From the NCBI GenBank assembly GCA_016235185.1, contig JACRLT010000012.1, positions 32,920 through 88,210 on the forward strand: a stretch of DNA of 55,291 nucleotides, given 5' to 3'. Source of the stretch: Candidatus Omnitrophota bacterium (lineage in GTDB: Bacteria; Omnitrophota; Gorgyraeia; Velamenicoccales; Velamenicoccaceae). The first letter of the stretch is position 1, and every line of letters starts with the position of its first letter. Shown here one piece after another: positions 15,644 through 24,418 of the stretch. The notes beneath the pieces are model-generated. The model had not been told where the DNA came from. It made no database searches and saw only the letters and a program-made list of their open reading frames with translations. A program made the position numbers and the translations under genes.

Positions 15644-17971
15644 CTAGGCCTTCTCTTTCTTCGTACCCTTAAATTGCCTAGGGATGACAAATATAAAAAT
15701 ACTGCCCTTGCCTTTCTGGCTTTCAACCCAGATAGTGCCGCCGTGAAGATCGACGATTTCCTTAGCTATAGGCAGACCTAATCCTGACCCGCCTGAACCC
15801 GCCGGCGAAACAAGGCTGATCTGTTCGAACTTATTGAAGATACGCTTGAAATCCTTTGGGTCGATACCGATACCCGTATCTGCCACCGAAACCTCAACGC
15901 ACGGTTCAACACAAACACCTTCTTTGGACTCGACGGGATTAAGTATCACTGTTACAGCCCCTTTGGACGGAGTGAATTTCAACGCATTGCCTACAAGGTT
16001 GACCAAAACCTGGGTGATCCGGTCCCTGTCCGCATTCACCACAATAGGTCCTTTTGTCAGATCCAGATTCAACGTGATATCTTTATCCTTTGCCCAGCTG
16101 ACAAGCGATACCCTGACCTCGCTGGCGACTTCATTTAAGTCAAACTCCATCGGAGTTAGAGTCATCTTGCCTGCTTCAAGCTTTGACATATCCAAAAGAT
16201 CGTTGATCAACCTGTTAAGCCTTTCCAGGTTAAACTTCGAGATCGACAAAAACCTCTCCTGGTCCTCATTGATCTGTCCTGTTGTGCGGCTCAATATCAA
16301 TTCGAGGGATTTCTGTATGGCTACGACCGGCGTGCGCAATTCATGTGTGACGAGCGAAACAAAATGGGACTTCATCTCTTCCACTTCTTTTTCGTGCGTG
16401 ATATCGCTCAAGACCGAGACCATACCTACGGTCTTACCATCTTCATTCTCAACCACTGCGGAGCTAGCGCGAAGGATCCGTTTAGTCGTATCATCTTTAC
16501 TGTTAACCTCTATCTCTTTGGTGATACGAGTTTCATCTTTGTCGTCCAACGGCCCTTTGGCCACAGCCAAAAGATGTTCTTCTTTTAACCCTTCCACAAG
16601 AGACCGTCCGACCGCCTCCTTAGTCTCGCGCCCAAGAAGTTTCTCTGCGGCCGGATTCATCATGATCACCTTTCCTTCTTTATCAACAACTACAAGGCCA
16701 TCTGCAAGGTGCCGCATGACCTCATCAGATCGTTCCTTTTCTATGCTCAAACGCCTGTTTGTTTTTGACAGTTCTTCGGTAGCGCTCCTAACCCGGCGGC
16801 TAACCTCATCGTCAAAGCGTTCGGAGATCTTCATCAACCTTGCCAGCTTCTTTTTTGAGATCGCGACATCTTCGTCTTTGATCAATTCCTTTTCTACGTT
16901 CTCAACAAAACCTTGCGTCTCTTCTTTGCTTGCCCCGGCAGCCACAAGCCTGTTGGCGAGCTTAGGGATAAGTCGCTTCTGGTCGTCTTCATCGCTTAAG
17001 ATCTTCACTGCCACATTAATGGCTTTTTTAGGTGATTGGGCATATTGCGAAACATATACGCTTTCGATCATAGTGACCTTTATCTCATCAGCGCACTCCT
17101 CGACAACCTCTTCAGAGCGCGGATAGCACGCCAACTCGTCTTTTTGAAAAGAATCAAATAGTTTCTGTATGAACTTAGCCGGGTCTTTTTTCTTTTCTAC
17201 CAGGACCGGGGCCACGTACTTAGACACCCAGGAGACAAATTTCTTAATGACTGCTTCGAAATCGCCGGACTCCCTGGCGCTCTCAATAATAGCGTCAGCT
17301 ACTTTTGAGACATTTTGGTCCATTTCTTCCAAGACAGCTTGCGCCGATGCGGTAATATCCGTATTTTTACCTGTGAGAAAACTTTTAATATCTCCGAACG
17401 TATCGGTACCTGTTCCAAGACCAATACCAGTGCCGGTGCCGGTTCCGGTGCCTGAACCTATGTCAAAAGCCTTGCCAGTGCCTATCCCGGCTGTCCCGAC
17501 TGCTTCGCCGGTAACAACTGTCTGGCCTTCCTCTATTTTTTCATAATGTATCTTTTTAATTTTGATATGTTGCGAGCCGTCTTTGAGCAATGCAGGCAAA
17601 GGCGCAGGCTTACCCGCGTCTAACGTTGCGGCTTGGGCCATAGCCTTTACAAAATTGACGAGTTCATCATAGCTCAACCCCTTCAAGAAACTTACGCCGT
17701 CGAGTTTGAACGCCTTGAACTTCTCGTAAATTTCGCGCGTGCCCAAGACCTCGGAGTTCAAAACATCATTGTTTACGACCATCTCATCCGCATTAACGCC
17801 AACTACGATGAGGATCTGTGTATTTTCTTTCAGAAGCACATCGAACATCTTAAAAAGGCTGGTCAGTATCTCCTTGGAAAGCGGGTGGTCCGGAGCATAA
17901 AGCGAAAGGCGCTTAAAAGAAAGGAAAAAACATTTGATGACTTCTTTATAAATGGATTTGATATCAGCCAT
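15644..17971 (-). CDS. Soluble PAS-domain sensor histidine kinase
   Basis: A 775-residue kinase without membrane helices. An N-terminal helical region (about 1-120) of no known family leads to a Gly-Thr-rich linker (about 170-191) encoded by near-perfect short repeats, a long helical region, a PAS domain (about 420-520), a dimerisation domain with His543 in VTHELRTP, and an ATPase with N, G1 (ADTGIGI) and G2 (GSGLGLPI) boxes. No response regulator gene is adjacent. It heads the unit DUF192-lipoprotein-pagL-yqeY-hcpR, so its output may concern the envelope or stress. Confidence 0.93.
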   Translation of the reverse strand: MADIKSIYKEVIKCFFLSFKRLSLYAPDHPLSKEILTSLFKMFDVLLKENTQILIVVGVNADEMVVNNDVLNSEVLGTREIYEKFKAFKLDGVSFLKGLSYDELVNFVKAMAQAATLDAGKPAPLPALLKDGSQHIKIKKIHYEKIEEGQTVVTGEAVGTAGIGTGKAFDIGSGTGTGTGTGIGLGTGTDTFGDIKSFLTGKNTDITASAQAVLEEMDQNVSKVADAIIESARESGDFEAVIKKFVSWVSKYVAPVLVEKKKDPAKFIQKLFDSFQKDELACYPRSEEVVEECADEIKVTMIESVYVSQYAQSPKKAINVAVKILSDEDDQKRLIPKLANRLVAAGASKEETQGFVENVEKELIKDEDVAISKKKLARLMKISERFDDEVSRRVRSATEELSKTNRRLSIEKERSDEVMRHLADGLVVVDKEGKVIMMNPAAEKLLGRETKEAVGRSLVEGLKEEHLLAVAKGPLDDKDETRITKEIEVNSKDDTTKRILRASSAVVENEDGKTVGMVSVLSDITHEKEVEEMKSHFVSLVTHELRTPVVAIQKSLELILSRTTGQINEDQERFLSISKFNLERLNRLINDLLDMSKLEAGKMTLTPMEFDLNEVASEVRVSLVSWAKDKDITLNLDLTKGPIVVNADRDRITQVLVNLVGNALKFTPSKGAVTVILNPVESKEGVCVEPCVEVSVADTGIGIDPKDFKRIFNKFEQISLVSPAGSGGSGLGLPIAKEIVDLHGGTIWVESQKGKGSIFIFVIPRQFKGTKKEKA
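17399..17462. repeat. In-frame Gly-Thr microsatellite inside the kinase gene
   Basis: Degenerate six-base units of the type CCGGTG/CCGGTA repeat on the plus strand and encode alternating Gly and Thr on the minus strand. Changes of six bases keep the frame, so the linker length can vary between strains. Confidence 0.6.
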
Positions 17972-18094
17972 GTCCGTTATTTTACAATAAAATCAGCTAA
18001 AGGTAAAGCCATATGACGCTAGGGCAGGGGCTAAAATGATCTCGTTGACGACCCTACGTGAGTGAATGTTGATGTTGCAGCGCGAAACTATATC

Positions 18095-19843
18095 TTATCC
18101 GAAGGTGAAGGCATAGGCGGCAAAGCCGCTTCCCTCCACCTCTATCTCCAATTCGTGCTTCCCATATTCCTTCTCTGCAACGATATTATAGAGGTCAAAC
18201 GCGCGGACCATTACCCCGCCTTCCTGCGAAACATCCTGTCCTCGGATAGTTTCAGAAACAGCCTTACCGTCAATTTTGATCTTCAATGGGACTTCGCCAT
18301 CTACGGCGCCTGCAACGATATTAACCACCCTTGCCTGGCATGTTAAAACGATCCTGCCTTTAGCGCTTTTTAGCTCAAGATAGTCAGGGCCGTTATACCA
18401 GGCGCCCTCAATATAAACCTCATTATCTTTTAAAGAAGCAGGTAGTTTATAATCGATCACCTCATTATACTTCAGACCTTCACTGTTACCGAAATTGCCG
18501 CGGGTCGTCTGACTACCGAGGTAGATCTCGGGTGTTTTGATCTTGGAGAAATCGACTTCCACCGCATCTTCCGGGACAACCGACTCTTTTTGGGCCGATA
18601 GCCTACCTTGACCCAAAACTCCCTTTCGCTCGGCCAGCAACTCCCGGATCTTTAGTTCTGTCTCTCTGTAACCGCCTTCGCCTATATGTTTATAAACGAT
18701 GAACCCATCGATATCGATCAGGTATTTAGTCGGCCAATAAACAGTCCCATAAAGCGACAGATTGCTGTGGTCATTATCGAGAACGACTGGAAAAGTAATA
18801 CCCAGTTTTTTTACGGCTGCCGCTACATTATCATATTTTTTTTCGAATTCAAACTCGGGCGAATGTACCCCGATTATTTCTAAGCCAGAATCTTTATACC
18901 GGCTATACCAATCTTTCAAATATGGGAAAGTCCTTAAGCAATTGATGCAACTGTATGTCCAAAAATCCAACAGTATCACCTTTTTGCCTACGAGGTCCGC
19001 AAGCCGCAAAGGCCCGGTATTTATAAAACCGCCCTGGGGGATAAGCTCATTGGCCATTTTATATTTCTTTTCCTTCATCGCACGTCTTGCTTGCCAAGTA
19101 TCATCTTTTGATATCCCCGGCAGCTCAACGGTTGCCGGCGCAAGACCTGCGCGAATATTCAAAGATACAGGGCTGACTAAAGAGCTCAAGCGGCCAGAAA
19201 AGATAAGAATGCCCAGCGCAAGGACAAAAAATCCAACGCCTATATTAAAGAATTTAAAGAAACGCGCACTGCCCGAAATAACTTTAATAGCCAAAGCTGA
19301 AAAGAAACCCACAAAAAGGAACGACACGCCTAAACCCAACGCATAGGACATAAGAAGAATGAAACTCAAACCCGGCGACGTCGCGGCTAGCGTTAATACG
19401 CCCCCCAGAAGAGCGCCAACGCATGGTGTCCACCCTACGGCAAAAACAGCGCCGAAAATAAATGACAGAAAATAGGTTGGCTTGAGCCCTGTTCTTAAAG
19501 CAATCCTGTGTTCCTTTTCCAGGATAGGTATGCGAATAATGCCCAATAGATGGCAGGCAAACAAAATTATAATGATCCCACCTGACCGGCTTAATAAAAC
19601 CCTCAAAGACTGGGAAGTCGCGGCGAGGACAGAATTGAGCAAGACGCCTAAAATAGCGAATACAAAAGAAAAACCCAGGACAAAAAAGAAACTGTTAATG
19701 AATACTTTGTGGCGGCTGCGCGGGTCTGACAGGGATACGCCGGAAAGGTATCCTAAGAATCCCGGCACCAGGGGTAATACACAGGGATTCAGGAACGAGA
19801 TAAGGCCGGCGACAAAGGCCGCTATTAAGGAGATCGAACCCAT
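18095..19843 (-). CDS. DipZ-like CcdA-thioredoxin fusion protein
   Basis: A 582-residue protein. Residues about 1-240 form a CcdA/DsbD-type membrane domain with its paired cysteines in FLNPCVLPLVPG and GWTPCVGALLGG. A thioredoxin-like domain (about 265-410) has the redox pair CINC in TYSCINCLRTFPYL. A C-terminal beta-rich domain (about 430-582) matches DipZ proteins. It carries electrons from the cytoplasm to periplasmic thiols, and may serve cytochrome c maturation or disulfide repair. It follows the cysteine-rich receiver-like gene by 11 bp. Confidence 0.9.
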   Translation of the reverse strand: MGSISLIAAFVAGLISFLNPCVLPLVPGFLGYLSGVSLSDPRSRHKVFINSFFFVLGFSFVFAILGVLLNSVLAATSQSLRVLLSRSGGIIIILFACHLLGIIRIPILEKEHRIALRTGLKPTYFLSFIFGAVFAVGWTPCVGALLGGVLTLAATSPGLSFILLMSYALGLGVSFLFVGFFSALAIKVISGSARFFKFFNIGVGFFVLALGILIFSGRLSSLVSPVSLNIRAGLAPATVELPGISKDDTWQARRAMKEKKYKMANELIPQGGFINTGPLRLADLVGKKVILLDFWTYSCINCLRTFPYLKDWYSRYKDSGLEIIGVHSPEFEFEKKYDNVAAAVKKLGITFPVVLDNDHSNLSLYGTVYWPTKYLIDIDGFIVYKHIGEGGYRETELKIRELLAERKGVLGQGRLSAQKESVVPEDAVEVDFSKIKTPEIYLGSQTTRGNFGNSEGLKYNEVIDYKLPASLKDNEVYIEGAWYNGPDYLELKSAKGRIVLTCQARVVNIVAGAVDGEVPLKIKIDGKAVSETIRGQDVSQEGGVMVRAFDLYNIVAEKEYGKHELEIEVEGSGFAAYAFTFG

Positions 19844-19854
19844 CGTCTTTTGGT

Positions 19855-20286
19855 CTATTTCATGCGCTCAAGACGCTTTTCACACTCATCAAACCAATCA
19901 TCTAATTCCTTGAAAACAAAAGGCATGTACAACATTTTAACGCCTAAATCCTTCCCCTTTTGTTCTTCCATTTCGTCATAAGTGCTTGAAATAATAAGCT
20001 TATTTTCAAACGGCACCCGACAGCCTGACTTAGACTGACACCCCAAAAAATCCAAGGCTTTTAGAGATAAAAAGTGCCGCCCGAGGATCATCATATCCGC
20101 GCACCTGTGCTCTTTTATGCACATGCAGCCAGGGTCAGTTGTTACAACACAGGTCTCGGGATACTTGAACGCCAACGCTTCATAGCCCCTTTTTTTTGCC
20201 AACTTTAGCAATAAATTTTTAGTTGAGTCGTCCTCAAAGAAAATAGCGAGCTTATATTTAATTTTATTGCTGGCGTCCTTCGTCAT
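19855..20286 (-). CDS. Cysteine-rich receiver-like protein without the phosphoacceptor Asp
   Basis: About 143 residues with the size and alternating pattern of a CheY-type domain (LAIFFEDDSTKNLL at strand 1, LIISSTYDE near strand 4, MPF near strand 5). The expected phosphoacceptor strand reads ADMMILGRHF, with Gly where Asp is usual, and the conserved Lys before PF is Met. Cysteines cluster in PGCMCIKEHRCAD and GCQSKSGC. It lies between a metal exporter and a thiol redox protein, so metal or redox sensing is possible; that is inference. Start chosen at 20286 with GGGGA upstream; a start at 20298 is also possible. It overlaps the CDF gene end. Confidence 0.7.
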   Translation of the reverse strand: MTKDASNKIKYKLAIFFEDDSTKNLLLKLAKKRGYEALAFKYPETCVVTTDPGCMCIKEHRCADMMILGRHFLSLKALDFLGCQSKSGCRVPFENKLIISSTYDEMEEQKGKDLGVKMLYMPFVFKELDDWFDECEKRLERMK

Positions 20287-21205
20287 GCTGGTCCCCATCG
20301 CTGCTTAATGGCTCAATATGCACAATAACGTCCGAAACACCGCCGAAACTATCTTTGACCTTCTTTTCTATCTTTGAGCTGACGTCATGGGCGCGAAACA
20401 ATGGAGTCTTGTCATCCATAAGCACATGCAGGTCAACATAGATATCATCCTTTCGCCCCCTCGTCCTTACGTGATGGCACTTTTTAACGCCTTCTACCTC
20501 AAGTACTTTCTTCTCCACTTCTCCTGGGTCAATGACAGCCGTATCGCAAAGAGTACTTGAAGTCTCTTTCAGAATATTGATCGCGGCGAAACCAATGAAA
20601 ACTACGATGACCAAAGCCGCTAAAGAATCGAGAACCGGAAAACCAAGTTTTATGCCGACAAAGGCAAAGATAACGGATAAGGAGGTCAGGATATCGGAGC
20701 GTGTGTGAAGCGAATCCGAAACCAGTACATCCGAACCTATCGCCTTACCTTTGCGATACTCATATAGCATGACACAGATATTGACGATAAGGGTCGCAAA
20801 AAGGACGCCGAAACTGAACAGATTGACATGAGGCGCCCGACTGGTATGCAACCTCTCAAAGCTATCGTGGACTATATGGAAACACAAGATAAATAATAAA
20901 AACGCGATCAAGAGAGATGCGAACGTCTCATATTTTTTATGGCCGTAAGGGTGGTCTTTATCTTTCGGCTGACATGCGATCTTCATCCCTATCAGCCCTA
21001 CGATGTTAGAGGCGCCGTCGGCAAAAGAATGATAACCGTCAGCTATCAGGCTGGTGCTGCCGATGAGATAGCCCACGATCAACTTGGCAACAGAGACTAA
21101 CCAGTTGAGGGCAAGGACAAAAGTAAGGGTCTTTTTGACCTCACGGGAATAAGCGCTGTTGTCAAGCCTGGGAAAAATGTGATTATGTTTGTGCGCGTCG
21201 GCCAT
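20264..21205 (-). CDS. Cation diffusion facilitator (CDF) metal exporter
   Basis: A 313-residue CDF transporter with about six membrane helices and the metal-site motifs ADGYHSFADG and DSLHTRSD, then a cytoplasmic ferredoxin-like C-terminal domain with GVKKCHHVRTRG. It exports divalent metals such as Zn, Fe or Mn by proton antiport. The N-terminus is His-rich (HKHNH), consistent with metal capture. I start at 21205, directly after the ZIP stop codon, which implies coupling; an upstream start would overlap ZIP. The pairing with a ZIP importer suggests joint metal balance. Confidence 0.92.
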   Translation of the reverse strand: MADAHKHNHIFPRLDNSAYSREVKKTLTFVLALNWLVSVAKLIVGYLIGSTSLIADGYHSFADGASNIVGLIGMKIACQPKDKDHPYGHKKYETFASLLIAFLLFILCFHIVHDSFERLHTSRAPHVNLFSFGVLFATLIVNICVMLYEYRKGKAIGSDVLVSDSLHTRSDILTSLSVIFAFVGIKLGFPVLDSLAALVIVVFIGFAAINILKETSSTLCDTAVIDPGEVEKKVLEVEGVKKCHHVRTRGRKDDIYVDLHVLMDDKTPLFRAHDVSSKIEKKVKDSFGGVSDVIVHIEPLSSDGDQHDEGRQQ

Positions 21206-21206
21206 A

Positions 21207-21956
21207 TTAATCCAGCAATAAAAGCAACGCCATAACACCTACACCTAATATTACGGAAGCCAGCTGCAGAAGCGAACGGCTGAATTTGACCTCTTTATGA
21301 AGTTCAGGGATAAGGTCTGAACCGGCAATATAAATAAAACCGCCTGCTGTCAAAGGCATGACATATAAAGGAAAATCTTTGATCTTCGGGCCCACGATCA
21401 GAGCCAGCATAGTGCCTGCAATAGCCACTGAAGCGCATAAAAAATTAAGCCCCAAGGCCTTCCAACGCGACAGGCCGCCGCCAACCAAAATGCCAAAATC
21501 GCCTATCTCCTGGGGGATCTCATGCAGCACAACAGCCAGCGTGGTAGCAAGGCCGAGAGGGACGCTTACCAGGTAACTTGCGCCTATAATAATGCCGTCG
21601 ATAAAATTATGCAGGCCGTCGCCAAAAAGATTAAGCCATACAAAATGTTCGACACCGTGTATATCGCACGCGCCGGAATGGCAATGCCGCCAATAAATGA
21701 ATTTTTCCAGGATAAAAAAAAGTATGATCCCCGAGACGATGCCGAAAGAGACCATATGATCCGCGCCTGCCTGACCGTAGATATCCGGCAAAATATGTAT
21801 AAAGACATCACCGAAAAGGGCGCCTACAGCAAAACTGACTAAAAATATCAGTATCCTCTTAAGGCGGGCCTCGTTAACGGCTATCGTAAAAATACCGATA
21901 AGGGATATGAGGCTTACGACAAAAACACTGGCGAGTGAATACAACCAAATCATCAT
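21207..21956 (-). CDS. ZIP-family metal transporter
   Basis: A 249-residue membrane protein of the ZIP family with eight predicted helices. The transport-site motifs HNFIDG (helix 4) and HEIPQEIGDF (helix 5) are intact. A His/Cys-rich loop between helices (RHCHSGACDIHGVEH) may bind metal. It usually moves Zn or other divalent ions into the cytoplasm. A TTG 36 bases upstream is in frame but looks like part of a TTGACA -35 box, so I prefer ATG 21956. It heads the run ZIP-CDF-receiver-like-DipZ. Confidence 0.92.
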   Translation of the reverse strand: MMIWLYSLASVFVVSLISLIGIFTIAVNEARLKRILIFLVSFAVGALFGDVFIHILPDIYGQAGADHMVSFGIVSGIILFFILEKFIYWRHCHSGACDIHGVEHFVWLNLFGDGLHNFIDGIIIGASYLVSVPLGLATTLAVVLHEIPQEIGDFGILVGGGLSRWKALGLNFLCASVAIAGTMLALIVGPKIKDFPLYVMPLTAGGFIYIAGSDLIPELHKEVKFSRSLLQLASVILGVGVMALLLLLD

Positions 21957-22018
21957 AGGTACTAACTTAAGGCCAAATTTAAGCTTTGTCAACGAAAAGA
22001 AACATCATATATATGAGA

Positions 22019-22185
22019 GCAACGCAATATCCCTGTTTAAGCCGACAATCAGAAGTTATTTGGCAAAAGTCTGCGAGGGATTGCATTTTGGCTGTAGCGA
22101 CAATCTCCTATGGAGCGTAACAGCAAAAATGCAAACCGAAGCAGACGGCAAAAAACTTCGTCGGCAAACAGGGATACCGCAGTGC
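22019..22185. repeat. Long inverted-repeat element, copy 2 (167 bp)
   Basis: The ends are GCAACGCAATATCCCTGT (22019-22036) and ACAGGGATACCGCAGTGC (22168-22185). The arms continue inward with GTTT/AAAC, GCCGAC/GTCGGC and AAGTT/AACTT pairing. The core has its own stem, TTGCATTTTGGCTGT (22081-22095) against ACAGCAAAAATGCAA (22120-22134), 14 of 15 matching. Compared with copy 1, TGTCCC has become TATCCC on both arms, a paired change. It lies between ZIP and DUF486; no gene is seen in this gap. Confidence 0.65.
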
Positions 22186-22267
22186 AATAAAAACCTTTAG
22201 CGTAAAGAAAAATGGATATTGCATTGCGAAAGACGATAGATTAGTTATGCGGCGGGGCAGAACAGGA

Positions 22268-22597
22268 CTACCACTTCTTAAAGATAAAGACCACGGCGAG
22301 GATGATCATCAGAAATCCTGCGATATAATTCCACTTCAGGCCCTCCTTAAGATAGATAACCGAGAAAAAGCAGAATACTACGAGGGTGATCACTTCCTGT
22401 ATGGTTTTTAACTGGGCTGCGGAAAACTGATAATGACCGATGCGGTTAGCCGGCACCTGGAAGCAATATTCAAAAAAAGCGATAGACCAACTGGCCAAAA
22501 TCGCGATCCATAAAGGCGAACTCTTATATTTCAGGTGGCCATACCAGGCTATAGTCATAAATATATTTGAGATGAGCAGAAGAAAAACAGTCTTCAT
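22268..22597 (-). CDS. DUF486 / DMT-superfamily small membrane protein
   Basis: A 109-residue protein with four membrane helices, the typical DUF486 size, start (LLLISNIFMTIAWYGHLK) and element FQVPANRIG. Related to drug/metabolite transporters, function unknown. It starts 5 bp after the PAS/GAF sensor ends and is the last gene of the long minus-strand run. Confidence 0.9.
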   Translation of the reverse strand: MKTVFLLLISNIFMTIAWYGHLKYKSSPLWIAILASWSIAFFEYCFQVPANRIGHYQFSAAQLKTIQEVITLVVFCFFSVIYLKEGLKWNYIAGFLMIILAVVFIFKKW

Positions 22598-22602
22598 TTG
22601 TT

Positions 22603-24402
22603 TTAAACGATATTGTACCGCGGCGGCCTGCCGGCGTCTTTTAAAATATCATCCACTTCTTTTTTAAGCTCGATGATCCTTCTCTCCCTGCCGACCATGA
22701 AATGATTCAACTTATCAATCTCTTCCACCTTGTCCAATAGTTTATCTTCCATCTTCTTTCTCTGTATAATCATGGCTATGACATTTGCTAATGTCATAAG
22801 GAAACTCTCTTCTTTCGGATCACGGTGATACTCGCTTTTTATATAAAGATTAAGGACGCCCATGACATTGCCCCCTGTCAACACAAGAGGTACACAATAA
22901 TGCCCGTGAGACGGCATATTCGTATAAACATTCTCGTGGCGTTCATCAACATGGTCGGAAAAAACGAGCTCTCCTGTTTGAGCCGCGCGGCCGCACAGGC
23001 ATCTGCCCAAAGCAACAAACTTACACATCGTCTGAAGCGGCACCGCAAGGTTTCTTTGCACCTTAAGCACGAGCGTATGCGGGTCGTCTTCTATAAGGAA
23101 GACACCGCCTTTGGACTCAAGAGACAGCCAGGAGATATCAAGTACCTCATTTAAGGCATACTCCAGAAGTTCGTCAAGAGATGCCACTTTGAGCGAGACG
23201 CTCAAGAGCCTGTTCAAAACGGCCTGGATGTCATAATTGCGCCTAAGCTTATCCACAGCCTCTCTGCGCTCGGTTATGTCTTCAAGCGTCCCTTCAAAAA
23301 AAGTTTTGCCGTTATCGTTGCGGCGCTGCACTGCCGTTATTTTAGCCCAGAACCTCCTACCTTTCAAAGAAGACAACTCGATCTCCTCGTCTTTTACGCT
23401 GCCTTCCTTAGCCAGCTTCCCTATCAGTACCATATATTTGAGGCGATCCACGCATAAAGTGTTAATGCCGAACTTTAAAAGCTCTTCTCTGGAATCAGCT
23501 TCACAGATCTTGATCATCGCCGGATTAACATCGGCAAAAGTACCGTCTTCTCCGACAATATTAAGAAAAACACCTGCATTAAGACTGTTAACCAGATCTG
23601 AAAACCTGGTCTCGGCCTGCTTGCGCACAGACCTTTCAAATAATAATTCATCGAGCGATACCGTAGTTTTATAGAGATTCTCCGTCATTTTGTCGAAAGC
23701 ACTGGCTAGCTGCCCTACCTCATCATTGGATTTGACTCCGACTTTGTAAAGCAGGTCACCTGCCCCGATTATCCCTACCCCCTTTGTTAACTCGCCGATC
23801 GGCTTAAACCAGTTATTCACAAAAAATAAAACCAGGACGCTGACAGATATAACAGACAGGATTATAATGCCTGCCATCAATAACATTGCATGGTTAATAA
23901 CATTAACAACGTATTGCTCTGAAACTCCGAGCCGCACATATCCTAATACCCCATTCTGCACCGGGACGGCAATATCCAAGACCAACCCTTTTTCCGTCTC
24001 AAGCAAAACCCAATTCTCCCGCTTGTTACTCCCGGTCTTATTGGCGTCTTTTAACTCTATTGGGAAAGTGTCGCCAAAAGTATGCGCAATAATATTTCCG
24101 CTCTTGTCCAAAATAAAAATATACGCTAAATTCGGCTGCGCAAGCTCTTTATCAAGCGAGATTACCCCATCCAAATACGAGGTCAAACCTATGATATTGT
24201 CCTTAACGATATAACCAATGGCGTCGTCTGCGATCTTGCGGCTTATGAATTTACTTCTTGCCTCCACTTCGCGCTTGATCTGTTTTTGGAACACATTCAG
24301 GACCACAAAAATAAAAAGAATACCCAGCACGACGATCATGGGTATTACTAATCTCAAAATTTTTATCCGCAGGCTTATAAATCTCATGCTATTTTTAATC
24401 AT
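22603..24402 (-). CDS. Membrane sensor protein with HAMP, PAS and GAF domains but no kinase domain
   Basis: About 599 residues: an N-terminal membrane helix, a periplasmic sensor region (about 45-165), a second helix, HAMP (about 200-250), PAS (about 275-380), GAF (about 390-555) and a coiled C-terminal tail. There is no histidine phosphotransfer or ATPase domain. The tail (KLNHFMVGRE, RIIELKKEVDDIL) is nearly the same as the tail of the receiver-PAS protein two genes upstream. It overlaps the PhnD-like gene and may read its ligand. Start uncertain: ATG 24402 chosen, longer frames lack a site. Confidence 0.8.
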   Translation of the reverse strand: MIKNSMRFISLRIKILRLVIPMIVVLGILFIFVVLNVFQKQIKREVEARSKFISRKIADDAIGYIVKDNIIGLTSYLDGVISLDKELAQPNLAYIFILDKSGNIIAHTFGDTFPIELKDANKTGSNKRENWVLLETEKGLVLDIAVPVQNGVLGYVRLGVSEQYVVNVINHAMLLMAGIIILSVISVSVLVLFFVNNWFKPIGELTKGVGIIGAGDLLYKVGVKSNDEVGQLASAFDKMTENLYKTTVSLDELLFERSVRKQAETRFSDLVNSLNAGVFLNIVGEDGTFADVNPAMIKICEADSREELLKFGINTLCVDRLKYMVLIGKLAKEGSVKDEEIELSSLKGRRFWAKITAVQRRNDNGKTFFEGTLEDITERREAVDKLRRNYDIQAVLNRLLSVSLKVASLDELLEYALNEVLDISWLSLESKGGVFLIEDDPHTLVLKVQRNLAVPLQTMCKFVALGRCLCGRAAQTGELVFSDHVDERHENVYTNMPSHGHYCVPLVLTGGNVMGVLNLYIKSEYHRDPKEESFLMTLANVIAMIIQRKKMEDKLLDKVEEIDKLNHFMVGRERRIIELKKEVDDILKDAGRPPRYNIV

Positions 24403-24418
24403 GGAAAAAATAACGGCC

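Noticed and set aside
17399-17520. Repeat tract considered as a CRISPR-like or tandem array
   Set aside because: Units are six bases, in frame inside a kinase gene, with no spacers.
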